NCBI GenBank assembly: GCA_018645325.1
Contig: JABGOU010000014.1
Span: 19,847-83,846 of the forward strand
Direction of reading: 5' to 3'
DNA from: Desulfobacula sp.
GTDB taxonomy: Bacteria > Desulfobacterota > Desulfobacteria > Desulfobacterales > Desulfobacteraceae
Length of the DNA: 64,000 bases
In this document: piece after piece, positions 34,011 to 42,637 of the stretch
How the letters are laid out: the number at the start of each line of letters is the position of its first letter
How positions within the stretch are numbered: position 1 is the first letter of the stretch
Notes under the pieces: model-generated
The model's database searches: none
Told to the model about the DNA's origin: nothing
The model's input: the letters and a program-made list of their open reading frames with translations, nothing else
Program-made: the position numbers and the translations under genes

Positions 34011-35453
34011 TTATTTTATAGTACTAATATGTTGCCGGATTGTTTCTTCTATGGCCCGGGCTTCTTCCAATTGTTGAGGTGATAATTTTTTAAGGAGAAT
34101 ATATCTGTCCTTAATAGCCTGTTCATGACCTTGTTCTGCGGCTAAGCTGCCCCACACATAGGCAAGTTTATAATCTTTAGTAACACCTGAACCGTTATAA
34201 TACATACTCCCGAGAATGAATTGAGCTGCAGCATCACCCTGTTCAGCAGCTTTTTTGTACCAGTAGAAGGCCTTTTTATCATCCTTTGGCACCCCTTTGC
34301 CTTTAGAATAAAGAATCCCAAGATTAATCTGAGCGCTGAGATTATCCTGTCTGGCAGCTTTCCAATACCAGTATGCCGCCTTTTTATCATCCTTTGGCAC
34401 CCCTTTGCCTTTGGAATACAGAAGCCCGAGATTGAACTGAGCCGCAGCATTTCCCTGTTCAGCGGCCTTTTCATACCAGTATGCCGCCTGTGTATCGTCT
34501 TTTGGCACCCCTTTTCCTTTAAGAAACATATATCCAAGATTTGCTTGAGAGTCTGCTTTCCCGTGTTCAAGTGCTTTTTTGTACCAGTATGATGCCAGTT
34601 TTTCATCCCGGGGCACTCCCATGCCTTTAGAATGCATGATTCCAAGATTGAATTGAGCACTGACATTCCCCTGATCAGCAGCTTTTTTGTACCAGTATGC
34701 CGCCTTTTTATCATCCCTTGGCACCCCTTTGCCTTTGGAATACAAAATCCCAAGATTAAACTGAGCCGCAGCATCTCCCTGATCAGCTGCTTTTTTATGC
34801 CAGAAGGCGGCCAGCTTATCGTCCTTGGGCAGCCTTTTGCCTTTAGGATATATAACCCTGAGATCATCGGGAATAACCGGGTTTACCGGGTCAGCTACTT
34901 TCTCTTTAACCAATGTTTCAGGCTTAACAGGTATTTTCCTTTGCTCAGGTGATTTTTTCTCAATAGATACATTCTTTTGCTCAGAAGGTTTCCTTTGTTC
35001 GACTATTTGTTTTAGTTCATATTTTTTCTGTTGTTCAGGCAATTTCTCTTTTTCACCTGTTCTCTTCTGTTCAGATGTTTTCTTCTGTAAAACCGCATTG
35101 GTCAATTCAGGTAATTTTCCCCTAACCTGTACTTTTCTTTTAAGATTCGCCTTTTTTTTAAGATTTACTTTTCTCTTAAGGGTTGCTCTTTTCTTAACCA
35201 GCCTTTTTTGGGTTTCCCCGGAAGGGAAAATTTTACCGGGGGCTAATTCAGGGCCCATCAATTTTATACCGGTCTTTTGCAGCCTAAAAGAAAAGCTGTT
35301 TACTTTGTCAGGACTTGTGTTCTTGCCTTTTTGCATAGGCTTGTCCTGGTAATTGCTGAAATGATGGGTTCCGTTTTCAACCCAATGATAAAATTGTGCA
35401 TATGCAATGCAGGGAAAAAATAAAAAAAGGATAAATAAAACTATATTTTTCAT
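34011..35453 (-). CDS. Exported Sel1-repeat protein with DUF4124-like head
   Basis: A 480-residue protein. Signal peptide (about 1-19), then a DUF4124-like segment (YHWVENGTHHFSNYQ), a Lys/Arg/Glu-rich low-complexity linker (about 75-195), and seven Sel1-type 36-residue repeats (about 210-460). The repeat core is AAxQFNLGxLYSKGKGVPK with DDKKAAYWYKKAAEQG, and the last unit is degenerate. Sel1 repeats form superhelical protein-binding scaffolds. The DNA repeats are close enough to suggest recent unit duplication. The location is periplasmic or secreted. Its 3' end overlaps the tail of the reading frame of the alcohol dehydrogenase remnant. Confidence 0.87.
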   Translation of the reverse strand: MKNIVLFILFLFFPCIAYAQFYHWVENGTHHFSNYQDKPMQKGKNTSPDKVNSFSFRLQKTGIKLMGPELAPGKIFPSGETQKRLVKKRATLKRKVNLKKKANLKRKVQVRGKLPELTNAVLQKKTSEQKRTGEKEKLPEQQKKYELKQIVEQRKPSEQKNVSIEKKSPEQRKIPVKPETLVKEKVADPVNPVIPDDLRVIYPKGKRLPKDDKLAAFWHKKAADQGDAAAQFNLGILYSKGKGVPRDDKKAAYWYKKAADQGNVSAQFNLGIMHSKGMGVPRDEKLASYWYKKALEHGKADSQANLGYMFLKGKGVPKDDTQAAYWYEKAAEQGNAAAQFNLGLLYSKGKGVPKDDKKAAYWYWKAARQDNLSAQINLGILYSKGKGVPKDDKKAFYWYKKAAEQGDAAAQFILGSMYYNGSGVTKDYKLAYVWGSLAAEQGHEQAIKDRYILLKKLSPQQLEEARAIEETIRQHISTIK

Positions 35454-35488
35454 AACCTGTCTTTAATTTTATAAACCATTATTATTTT

Positions 35489-35546
35489 GTAATTGTTCAG
35501 CCCGTTAAAAAAAATCATCTCCAAAGCCCTGTCTGATGGATATTTG
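35489..35546 (+). repeat. MITE-like element, copy 6 (left half only)
   Basis: 58 bp identical in layout to the left part of the full copies: terminal GTAATTGTTCAGC, the A-rich segment and the first internal arm ending GGATATTTG. The right half and right target duplication are missing. It abuts the 3' end of glpR (stop at 35562), which points to a deletion joining the two. Confidence 0.88.
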
Positions 35547-35561
35547 ATTAAAACCTTCCTT

Positions 35562-36335
35562 TTAACCTGTAATCAGTTTGATGCCATTTTCTATAATAAC
35601 CTCCATCAGCTGTTCTGGCGGTTTTTTATCTGTAATCAATGTGTCAATTTCTCTGATACTTCCAAGCTTAACCATTGCATTTCTGCCAAACTTGGAATGA
35701 TCTGCAACAAGAAAAACCTTTCTTGAATTTTCAATAATGGTTCTTGCCACATGAACTTCCCTGAAATCAAAATCAAGCAATGTCCCATCAAGGTCTATTC
35801 CACTTATTCCAATAATTCCAATATCCATTTTAAACTGTTTGATAAATTGAACGGCTGATTCCCCTGTGATACCTCCGTCTTTACTTCTTACAATTCCACC
35901 CGCAACAATGACTTCAAACTCCTCTTTTCTGCTCATAATAGCTGCAACATTGAGATTATTGGTTATGATTCTCAACTTATTATGGTTGCACAGAGCATTA
36001 GCAACATGCTCGGTTGTGGTTCCGATATTGATAAAAAGTGATGATTTGTCCGGGATAATGGATGCTACATTCCCGGCAATCAGCTTTTTTTCTTCAAGAA
36101 GGAGTTCTTTTCTATGCGTATATGCAACATTTTCCACACTGGAAGAGGACCCTGCACCGCCATGATACCTTGAAACATATCCTTCATTATCAAGAAAATT
36201 AATATCCCTTCTGATGGTTTGTGGAGTAACATTATAAAGTTTCGCCATTTCCTCAACCGTGGCAAATCCATTTTTATTTATCAATGAAATAATATTTTCA
36301 TGCCTGTTACTTACTGCTTTTCGTGAATATTCCAT
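35562..36335 (-). CDS. glpR: DeoR-family repressor, likely GlpR
   Basis: A 257-residue DeoR-type regulator. The N-terminal helix-turn-helix reads FATVEEMAKLYNVTPQTIRR (about 24-43). The C-terminal sugar-phosphate sensor domain has SLFINIGTTTEHVANAL and later VFLVADHSKFGRNAMV. Position next to glpK and divergent glpA supports a role as the glycerol-3-phosphate-responsive repressor. It lies downstream of glpK on the same strand, with a 93-bp gap. The C-terminus looks complete despite the neighbouring truncated MITE. Confidence 0.88.
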   Translation of the reverse strand: MEYSRKAVSNRHENIISLINKNGFATVEEMAKLYNVTPQTIRRDINFLDNEGYVSRYHGGAGSSSSVENVAYTHRKELLLEEKKLIAGNVASIIPDKSSLFINIGTTTEHVANALCNHNKLRIITNNLNVAAIMSRKEEFEVIVAGGIVRSKDGGITGESAVQFIKQFKMDIGIIGISGIDLDGTLLDFDFREVHVARTIIENSRKVFLVADHSKFGRNAMVKLGSIREIDTLITDKKPPEQLMEVIIENGIKLITG

Positions 36336-36428
36336 ATATTTTAATTATCCGCGCTTGTTAACTAGTGTTTGAACAAAATCCTCCGGATAAACTTACCCTA
36401 ATCATTAATCTGCCGCAAACTATAAATG

Positions 36429-37937
36429 TCACACCCAGTCAAAAGATCTTTCAATGGCTTTTCCCCATCTTGAATACAGGTCTTCACATATTTTTCTATC
36501 CATGGATGGAAGCCATGTTTTCCCCTCTGACCAGTTTTTCTTCAAATCTTCTATATCACTCCAGAATCCCGTAGCAAGCCCTGCAGCATAAGCTGCCCCC
36601 AATGCAGTTGTTTCAATGACTATCGGCCGTATAATAGGTACATTGAGAATATCTGATTGAAACTGCATGAGCAATTCGTTCAATACCATTCCACCATCAA
36701 CCTTGAGCCGGGTTAGATCCACCATTGAATCTTTCTTCATTGCCGTTATGATATCCCTGGTCTGGTAGGCGCTTGCTTCTATAGCAGCCCTTGCCAGGTG
36801 ACCTTTATTTACAAATCCTGTAAGCCCTGCAATAATACCTCTTGCATCTGATCGCCAGTATGGTGCAAACAATCCGGAAAATGCAGGTACAAAATAAACA
36901 TCGCCATTATCATCCACTGTTTTTGCCAGATCTTCTATTTCTGCAGCAGATTTAATAATACCCAGGTTATCCCGCATCCACTGCACAAGAGCTCCTGCAA
37001 TAGCAATTGAGCCTTCCAGGCAATATACGGCTTTTTCATTATTGATCTGATATCCCACGGTAGTTAGAAGACCGTGCCTGGATATAACAGGTGTGTTTCC
37101 CGTATTCATCAGCAGAAAACACCCTGTACCATAGGTATTTTTCGCCTCTCCTTTGGAAAAACAGGTTTGACCGAAAAGTGCTGCCTGTTGATCACCAAGC
37201 GCACCGCAAACAGGTATTTCTCCTTTAAAAGGGCCTTCTTTCAGTGTTCTTCCCCAGGTATTAGAATCTATGGAAGGCTTTATTTCCGGCAATATGGATA
37301 TAGGTATCCCAAGAGCTCCCAAAAGGTCATTATCCCATTCAAGAGAATGGATATTCATCATCATGGTCCGGCTGGCATTGGAAACATCTGTAATATGTGA
37401 TCCTTTTTCAGGCCCTCCGGTCAGCCACCATATAATCCAGGTTTCAATTGTTCCAAAAAGAACATCGCCTGAAAAAAGATCTTTTTTTGATTCCAGTATA
37501 TTGTCAAGCACCCATTTTACTTTTGGCCCTGAAAAATAGGTTGCCAAGGGCAGACCTGTTTTTTTTGAAAAAAATGCCCCCCCTGTCTCTGCTTCAAGAT
37601 TCTTACAGATCTCATCTGTTCTTGTACACTGCCAGACAATGGCATTATAATATGGTTTTCCTGTTTTCTTATTCCAGACAACACTGGTCTCTCTTTGGTT
37701 TGTTATTCCAATTGAATCAATTAATTTAAAAGGGACACAGGTTTTATCCATCACCTCTGCTATAACCGAAAATGTATTTTCCCATATTTCAATAGGATCA
37801 TGTTCCACCCAGCCTGGTTTTGGAAAAATCTGTCTGTGCTCTTTTTGAGCAGAGCCAAAGATATTGCCTTGTTTATCAAAAAGGATGAATCTGATACTGG
37901 TCGTCCCAAGATCTATTGAACCGACATATTTTGACAT
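36429..37937 (-). CDS. glpK: Glycerol kinase
   Basis: A 502-residue FGGY-family kinase that phosphorylates glycerol to glycerol-3-phosphate. Signatures are the phosphate loop GSIDLGTTSIRFILFD at the start, the Glu/Arg pair in SIGITNQRET, the WQCTRTDEIC segment and the C-terminal GGMVLNELLMQFQSDI. The frame opens at 37961; the ATG at 37937 (MSKYVGSIDLG) is preferred as it matches the normal N-terminus. It is transcribed away from glpA, sharing a 190-bp regulatory region. Confidence 0.94.
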   Translation of the reverse strand: MSKYVGSIDLGTTSIRFILFDKQGNIFGSAQKEHRQIFPKPGWVEHDPIEIWENTFSVIAEVMDKTCVPFKLIDSIGITNQRETSVVWNKKTGKPYYNAIVWQCTRTDEICKNLEAETGGAFFSKKTGLPLATYFSGPKVKWVLDNILESKKDLFSGDVLFGTIETWIIWWLTGGPEKGSHITDVSNASRTMMMNIHSLEWDNDLLGALGIPISILPEIKPSIDSNTWGRTLKEGPFKGEIPVCGALGDQQAALFGQTCFSKGEAKNTYGTGCFLLMNTGNTPVISRHGLLTTVGYQINNEKAVYCLEGSIAIAGALVQWMRDNLGIIKSAAEIEDLAKTVDDNGDVYFVPAFSGLFAPYWRSDARGIIAGLTGFVNKGHLARAAIEASAYQTRDIITAMKKDSMVDLTRLKVDGGMVLNELLMQFQSDILNVPIIRPIVIETTALGAAYAAGLATGFWSDIEDLKKNWSEGKTWLPSMDRKICEDLYSRWGKAIERSFDWV

Positions 37938-37991
37938 AATTTTACCCCCGGATTCAAACAAACTTCCTTTATGAAGATATCATTTAAATAT

Positions 37992-38051
37992 AGGTCTTTA
38001 AATATAAATATATTAATTTTTAAATCTATGCAAATTTTTATATAAAGACCT
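37992..38051. promoter_or_regulatory. Spaced inverted repeat in the glpK/glpA divergent region
   Basis: AGGTCTTTA (37992-38000) and its exact complement TAAAGACCT (38043-38051) face each other across 42 AT-rich bases. This is a possible pair of half-operators for the local GlpR. The sequence is not the E. coli GlpR consensus, so assignment rests on position and symmetry. Confidence 0.4.
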
Positions 38052-38126
38052 CTAAACAACATAATGCTTTCATTTGATATTCGTTTTTTTCACTTGCAGA
38101 AGCTTTAAGGTCATGATATTTGTTTT

Positions 38127-39716
38127 ATGAACATATCAACAAAGGTCTTCTTAATGAACAAATCCATAGAAACACAAGTATTGGTTATCGGTGGCGGGGT
38201 CACGGGAACGGGAATCGCAAGAGATCTTTCTCTTCGCGGACTGGAATGCACTCTAATTGATAAATCCGATTTGAATGCCGGAGCCTCGGGGGGGAATCAT
38301 GGTCTTTTACACAGCGGTGCCAGATATGTTTATTCAGATCCAAAAGCTGCGATTGAATGTAAAAATGAACTGGAAATCCTGAAAAAAAATGCCGGACATT
38401 GTATTGAAGATACAGGCGGCCTTTTTATTGCTGTAAAAGGTGATGATGAAACATATATCGCCGATTTTCCAGGTTATTGCAAAAAATCAGGAGTTTATTG
38501 TAAAAAAATTGACCTGGCCCTTGCCAAAGAGATGGAGCCTGGTTTATCAAATGATGTGATAGCGGCATATCAAGTCAATGATGCTTCAGTAAATCCGTTT
38601 AAGCTTTCCATAGAAAATATGAACGATGCTGTTTTAAGGGGCGGTCAATACCTGAGCTTCAGTGAAGTGATTGGATTCAGACTTAAAGATAACTCCATAG
38701 AATATGCCACAGTAATGAACAAGAATAATGGTGAAACTTTTCACATAAAGGCACGCACCTATGTTAATGCCTCTGGAGCATGGGCCGGCACGGTTGCCGC
38801 CATGGCCGGCATCACAATTAAGATGGTCCTTTCCAAGGGCACCCTTCTTGTCACCAGTAAAAGGATGACAAAAAGGGTTATCAATCGATTAAGGAAACCT
38901 AGTGATGGAGACATACTGGTTCCGGGCGGGGTGGTATCTATACTTGGAACAACCTCGGTTCGAGTTGAATCTCCTGATAATATTTATCCAACCATAAATG
39001 AGGTTGATCAGATTATCAGCCAGGGTGAAAAAATGGTCCCTGAAATAAAAACATGCAGGTATATAAGGGCATATTCAGGGGCCAGACCGCTTGTCAGTGC
39101 AGGTAATGATGAAGATGACAGAGCTGTCAGCAGAGGATTTACCCTGAAAGATCATACAGATGACAAGGTTGACAATTTTATCACCATAACGGGGGGTAAG
39201 TTATCCACTTATCGTCTCATGGCGGAGAAAACATCTGATATGGTTGCCTGGAAACATTCAATATTTTCGAAATGCCTGACAAAAGAAATTCCCCTTCCGT
39301 CTTCAAAAAGCGGTGAATGGTCTGAACCCGGTGTTCAGATAAATGAACCCTTTAAATCAAAGACTGTCAGCGACCCGATTTTGTGCGAGTGTGAAATGGT
39401 ACCTCAGAAAGCAATTGATACGATCATAAATTCAATCAAACAGGCCGGTGGCAAGCCGGATCTGAAATCTATCGCACTCAGAAGCAGGATAGGGAAAGGA
39501 CCCTGTCAGGGAGCCTTCTGCAGTTTAAGGATCTTTTCCCACATGTATGACAATAATGTCATCCATGATTATTCAGACATTAATGATCTGAAACTTTTTT
39601 TAAATGAACGGTGGAAGGGTGAGCAATCTTTGCTGTGGGACCAGGCACTTGTTCAATCATCTCTGAAAGAAATGATTCATTCCGGGTTATTTGGATTGGA
39701 ACTTATTAAAAAATGA
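38127..39716 (+). CDS. glpA: Anaerobic glycerol-3-phosphate dehydrogenase, subunit A
   Basis: A 529-residue FAD enzyme that oxidises glycerol-3-phosphate to dihydroxyacetone phosphate. The dinucleotide motif VIGGGVTGTGIARDLSLRG lies near the start, followed by GASGGNHGLLHSGARY. The C-terminal BFD-like domain binds a [2Fe-2S] cluster through CECE and GKGPCQGAFC (about 410-465). An alternative start at 38154 (MNKSIETQ) is possible. It is the first gene of glpA-glpB and two Hdr-like subunits. Confidence 0.93.
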   Translation: MNISTKVFLMNKSIETQVLVIGGGVTGTGIARDLSLRGLECTLIDKSDLNAGASGGNHGLLHSGARYVYSDPKAAIECKNELEILKKNAGHCIEDTGGLFIAVKGDDETYIADFPGYCKKSGVYCKKIDLALAKEMEPGLSNDVIAAYQVNDASVNPFKLSIENMNDAVLRGGQYLSFSEVIGFRLKDNSIEYATVMNKNNGETFHIKARTYVNASGAWAGTVAAMAGITIKMVLSKGTLLVTSKRMTKRVINRLRKPSDGDILVPGGVVSILGTTSVRVESPDNIYPTINEVDQIISQGEKMVPEIKTCRYIRAYSGARPLVSAGNDEDDRAVSRGFTLKDHTDDKVDNFITITGGKLSTYRLMAEKTSDMVAWKHSIFSKCLTKEIPLPSSKSGEWSEPGVQINEPFKSKTVSDPILCECEMVPQKAIDTIINSIKQAGGKPDLKSIALRSRIGKGPCQGAFCSLRIFSHMYDNNVIHDYSDINDLKLFLNERWKGEQSLLWDQALVQSSLKEMIHSGLFGLELIKK

Positions 39717-39728
39717 AGTGTACTATAA

Positions 39729-41018
39729 ATGAAAATACAAAAAAATACTGATTGTGATGTTCTGGTCATTGGTGCCGGTCTGACCGGCATGATAGCTGCA
39801 GCCCGTGCATCTTGCCTCGGGTTGAATACTATTCAAACCGGAAATTCATCCGCTCTCTTTTTTGCAAGCGGATTATTGGATTTATTAGGGGTTTATCCGA
39901 TGGATTCGGGGAAAATAATAAAAGACCCCTATTCCGGAATCAAAAAATTACAATCTGATCAACCAGAACACCCCTATTCAAAAATAAGTCAAAAACAGAT
40001 CCGTGACAGTATTCAGTTTTTGACGAACTTTTTGAATTCTGCCGGACTTAATTATCATTTGTCAGGTCCTGGAAACAAACAGATTCTAACCTCCGTGGGA
40101 ACTTTCAAGCCTACATATGCGGTGCCTGAAACCTTTTCAAACGGTTGTGATCTTCAAAGACAGGAAAAAAATCTTTTAATCGTCGATTTTAAAGGATTAA
40201 GAGGATTTTCTGCCAAACAGGCAGCCTCAGGCCTACAAAAAAGGAAGGGGAAAACCTATACATTGAGTATTGATCTTCCTGGAAATAAAAACGGCTTAAA
40301 TCCTGTTCATCTGGCTAAATCATTTGAAAGCAAAGAATTCATCCAGGAACTGTCAGATAAAATTCTTCATTTTTCATCAAAAACACAAATTGTCGGTCTG
40401 CCAGCCTTATGCGGAATTCATAATAGCTTTGATATCGTAAAAACCCTTGAAAAAAAGATTGGTATGGCGGTTTTTGAAATACCGGGAATGCCGCCTTCAA
40501 TTCCAGGCCTGCGTTTGAAAAACGCGTTTGAAAAAAAATTATCAAATCTTAATGCCACATTTTTAAGCAATGCTAAAGTTGCTTTTCAATCCATGAAAGG
40601 AGACCATTTTATATTACAGGCGGTAAATGATAATTTAAAAACCAGAATAAAAGCCAGGTGCGTCATTCTCGCTTCGGGAAGATTTCCCGGAGGAGGACTT
40701 TTTGCAAAGAGAAATATGGTTCTTGAAACTGTTTTTAATTTATCGGTTTTTCAGCCGGACACCAGGAGTCAATGGCATCAATTGGATTTTTTTGATTCCA
40801 AAGGACATGGGATAAATCAATCAGGACTTGAAACCGATGATACTTTCAGGCCTTTGGACAAAAAAGGTAAACCAGTCTTTGAAAACTTATATGCCGCAGG
40901 TTCCATTTTAGCCCATAATGACTGGGCCAGGCTTAAGTCAGGAGCGGGTGTTTCCTGTGTATCTGCCTATACAGCAGTTAACAGTTTTTATAAAAAAATC
41001 AAGATAATGAGCAACTAA
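39729..41018 (+). CDS. glpB: Anaerobic glycerol-3-phosphate dehydrogenase, subunit B
   Basis: A 429-residue flavoprotein with an N-terminal GxGxxG motif, VLVIGAGLTGMIAAARA. The C-terminal FAD-binding stretch is NLYAAGSILAHNDWARLKSGAGVS. It works with GlpA to pass electrons to the iron-sulfur subunit. It begins 12 bp after glpA, and its stop overlaps the next start (TAATG), showing tight coupling. Confidence 0.92.
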   Translation: MKIQKNTDCDVLVIGAGLTGMIAAARASCLGLNTIQTGNSSALFFASGLLDLLGVYPMDSGKIIKDPYSGIKKLQSDQPEHPYSKISQKQIRDSIQFLTNFLNSAGLNYHLSGPGNKQILTSVGTFKPTYAVPETFSNGCDLQRQEKNLLIVDFKGLRGFSAKQAASGLQKRKGKTYTLSIDLPGNKNGLNPVHLAKSFESKEFIQELSDKILHFSSKTQIVGLPALCGIHNSFDIVKTLEKKIGMAVFEIPGMPPSIPGLRLKNAFEKKLSNLNATFLSNAKVAFQSMKGDHFILQAVNDNLKTRIKARCVILASGRFPGGGLFAKRNMVLETVFNLSVFQPDTRSQWHQLDFFDSKGHGINQSGLETDDTFRPLDKKGKPVFENLYAAGSILAHNDWARLKSGAGVSCVSAYTAVNSFYKKIKIMSN

Positions 41019-42637
41019 TGATCCAGACTGCACTTCAAATTGCCATAAGTTTATCCATTATTGGTTTTCTTTATCAATTATTTTCCTTTACCAGGAAAAA
41101 CAAAACCTTTGAAAATAGAAAATGGCTTGCCAACGGTTTAAATATTATCCCCTTTTTTCTCAATACCTTTTTACAGACAAAACTTTTCAGCGCCGGAAAA
41201 ATCAGATGGATGATTCATTTTCTGGTGGCCTCAGGATTTATATATCTTGTGCTTATCCATGCTTTGGATGATGTTACCTCGTTTTACTTTTTCCAATATT
41301 ATCAGCCTACTGTTGATCCGTTTCAATTTTTAAGGAATCTGGCCGGTGGGTTTGTCCTGGCCGGCTGCCTGGGTTTCCTGTATCGACGAGTGACTCTTTT
41401 CAAAGTGCTTTATAAAAGAAAAATTCATTTAAAAGGCCTTGTTTCAATCCTGCTTATCCTTTTGTTGATATTATCGGGTTTTCTACTTGAAGCAGTTAAA
41501 ATAATTTCCGAGCCCGTCTTTATGGAAATGGTGGAAGAATATTCAAACCTGGAAGACGACACGGACCTTGAAGATCTAAAAATTTACTGGGAAAAACATT
41601 ATAATGTAGTCTTTGATGATACCTTGATCATCACCAAAGAAAAACTGGCACTGGGAAAAGATCTAAATGAAGAGTACTGCATTGCCTGCCACTCTCCTGT
41701 AAAATCAGCTTTTATGTCCAATAGCATATCCCGGGCGCTGAAAAAAACCAGTGTTTGGCTGAACCGTTACCGGGCTGACAATTTCGTATATTATATTCAT
41801 TATTTTCTGTCTCTTCTGATTCTTGTGACCCTGCCCTTTTCAAGGCTTTTTCACATCTTTCTAATACCCTTTGCAAGTTTAGAAAAAAATTTTAAAAAAG
41901 AGCTGCTGTCTTTAAAAAAGGGATATATAAACACAGCAACCCTGTACGCCTGTACAAACTGCGGATTTTGCTCGGATGTTTGCAGTGTCCTGCCCAATTA
42001 TCTGGTCACTAAAAATATCCACACCCTGCCCCATTCAAAAATAGAGGCTTTTAAACAGCTCATGCATCATTCACCTTTTGAACCTGCCGCATTATTCCTG
42101 CTTCAATCGGGCAATGAAGATTGTACCTGTTGCCACAAATGTACTGATATATGCCCATCCGGAATTGACCTTCAAAATTTATGGGTAGTTCTGGAACAAA
42201 AACTCGCCTTAAAGGGTTTTCAGAATAATTACACCTATATTGACAGCAAATCCCTGAAAGAATGGACAGGGCTTGCGCCTGAAAAAGAAAAGATTCCGTC
42301 ATCACGGAAGGTGACCACAAACCTTGCAGACAATGTGGATTCTTTTGAAAATTGTATTCAATGTACCATTTGCTCAAATGTATGCCCAATTGTTGAATAT
42401 GATCTTGTCGGCAATGACTTTACCCCTCACCAGGTTTTAAATTTGTTGCGTCTGGGCAACAAACACCTGGCAGCGGGAACCTGTATGGTTTGGAATTGCC
42501 TGACCTGCTTTTCATGCCAGGAAAACTGCCCCCAGGGGATAAGAGTTGCAGACATCATGCTGGAATTGAGAAATAATGGAAATTTACGGGCAGACGCAAT
42601 GAAAATTGAAAATTTTACAAACAAAAAGGCTGATTAA
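41018..42637 (+). CDS. Membrane electron-transfer subunit of Glp complex (HdrE/HdrC-like, GlpC-related)
   Basis: A 539-residue protein. Five membrane helices lie in the first half (about 5-25, 65-90, 105-125, 145-165 and 260-280), resembling NarI/HdrE-type heme b subunits with His in WMIHF, VLIHALDD and YYIHYF. The loop between helices 4 and 5 has a CIACH heme c motif (about 222-226). The second half has two ferredoxin-type pairs: CTNCGFCSDVC with CTCCHKCTDIC, and CIQCTICSNVC with CLTCFSCQENC, enough for four [4Fe-4S] clusters. It replaces the N-terminal half of ordinary GlpC and likely carries electrons from GlpAB to quinone or another membrane carrier. Confidence 0.82.
   Translation: MIQTALQIAISLSIIGFLYQLFSFTRKNKTFENRKWLANGLNIIPFFLNTFLQTKLFSAGKIRWMIHFLVASGFIYLVLIHALDDVTSFYFFQYYQPTVDPFQFLRNLAGGFVLAGCLGFLYRRVTLFKVLYKRKIHLKGLVSILLILLLILSGFLLEAVKIISEPVFMEMVEEYSNLEDDTDLEDLKIYWEKHYNVVFDDTLIITKEKLALGKDLNEEYCIACHSPVKSAFMSNSISRALKKTSVWLNRYRADNFVYYIHYFLSLLILVTLPFSRLFHIFLIPFASLEKNFKKELLSLKKGYINTATLYACTNCGFCSDVCSVLPNYLVTKNIHTLPHSKIEAFKQLMHHSPFEPAALFLLQSGNEDCTCCHKCTDICPSGIDLQNLWVVLEQKLALKGFQNNYTYIDSKSLKEWTGLAPEKEKIPSSRKVTTNLADNVDSFENCIQCTICSNVCPIVEYDLVGNDFTPHQVLNLLRLGNKHLAAGTCMVWNCLTCFSCQENCPQGIRVADIMLELRNNGNLRADAMKIENFTNKKAD

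Noticed and set aside
34142-34952. Long repeat-bearing frames overlapping the Sel1-repeat gene
   Set aside because: They arise because the 108-bp repeats keep several frames open; peptides have no family likeness, while the Sel1 frame does.
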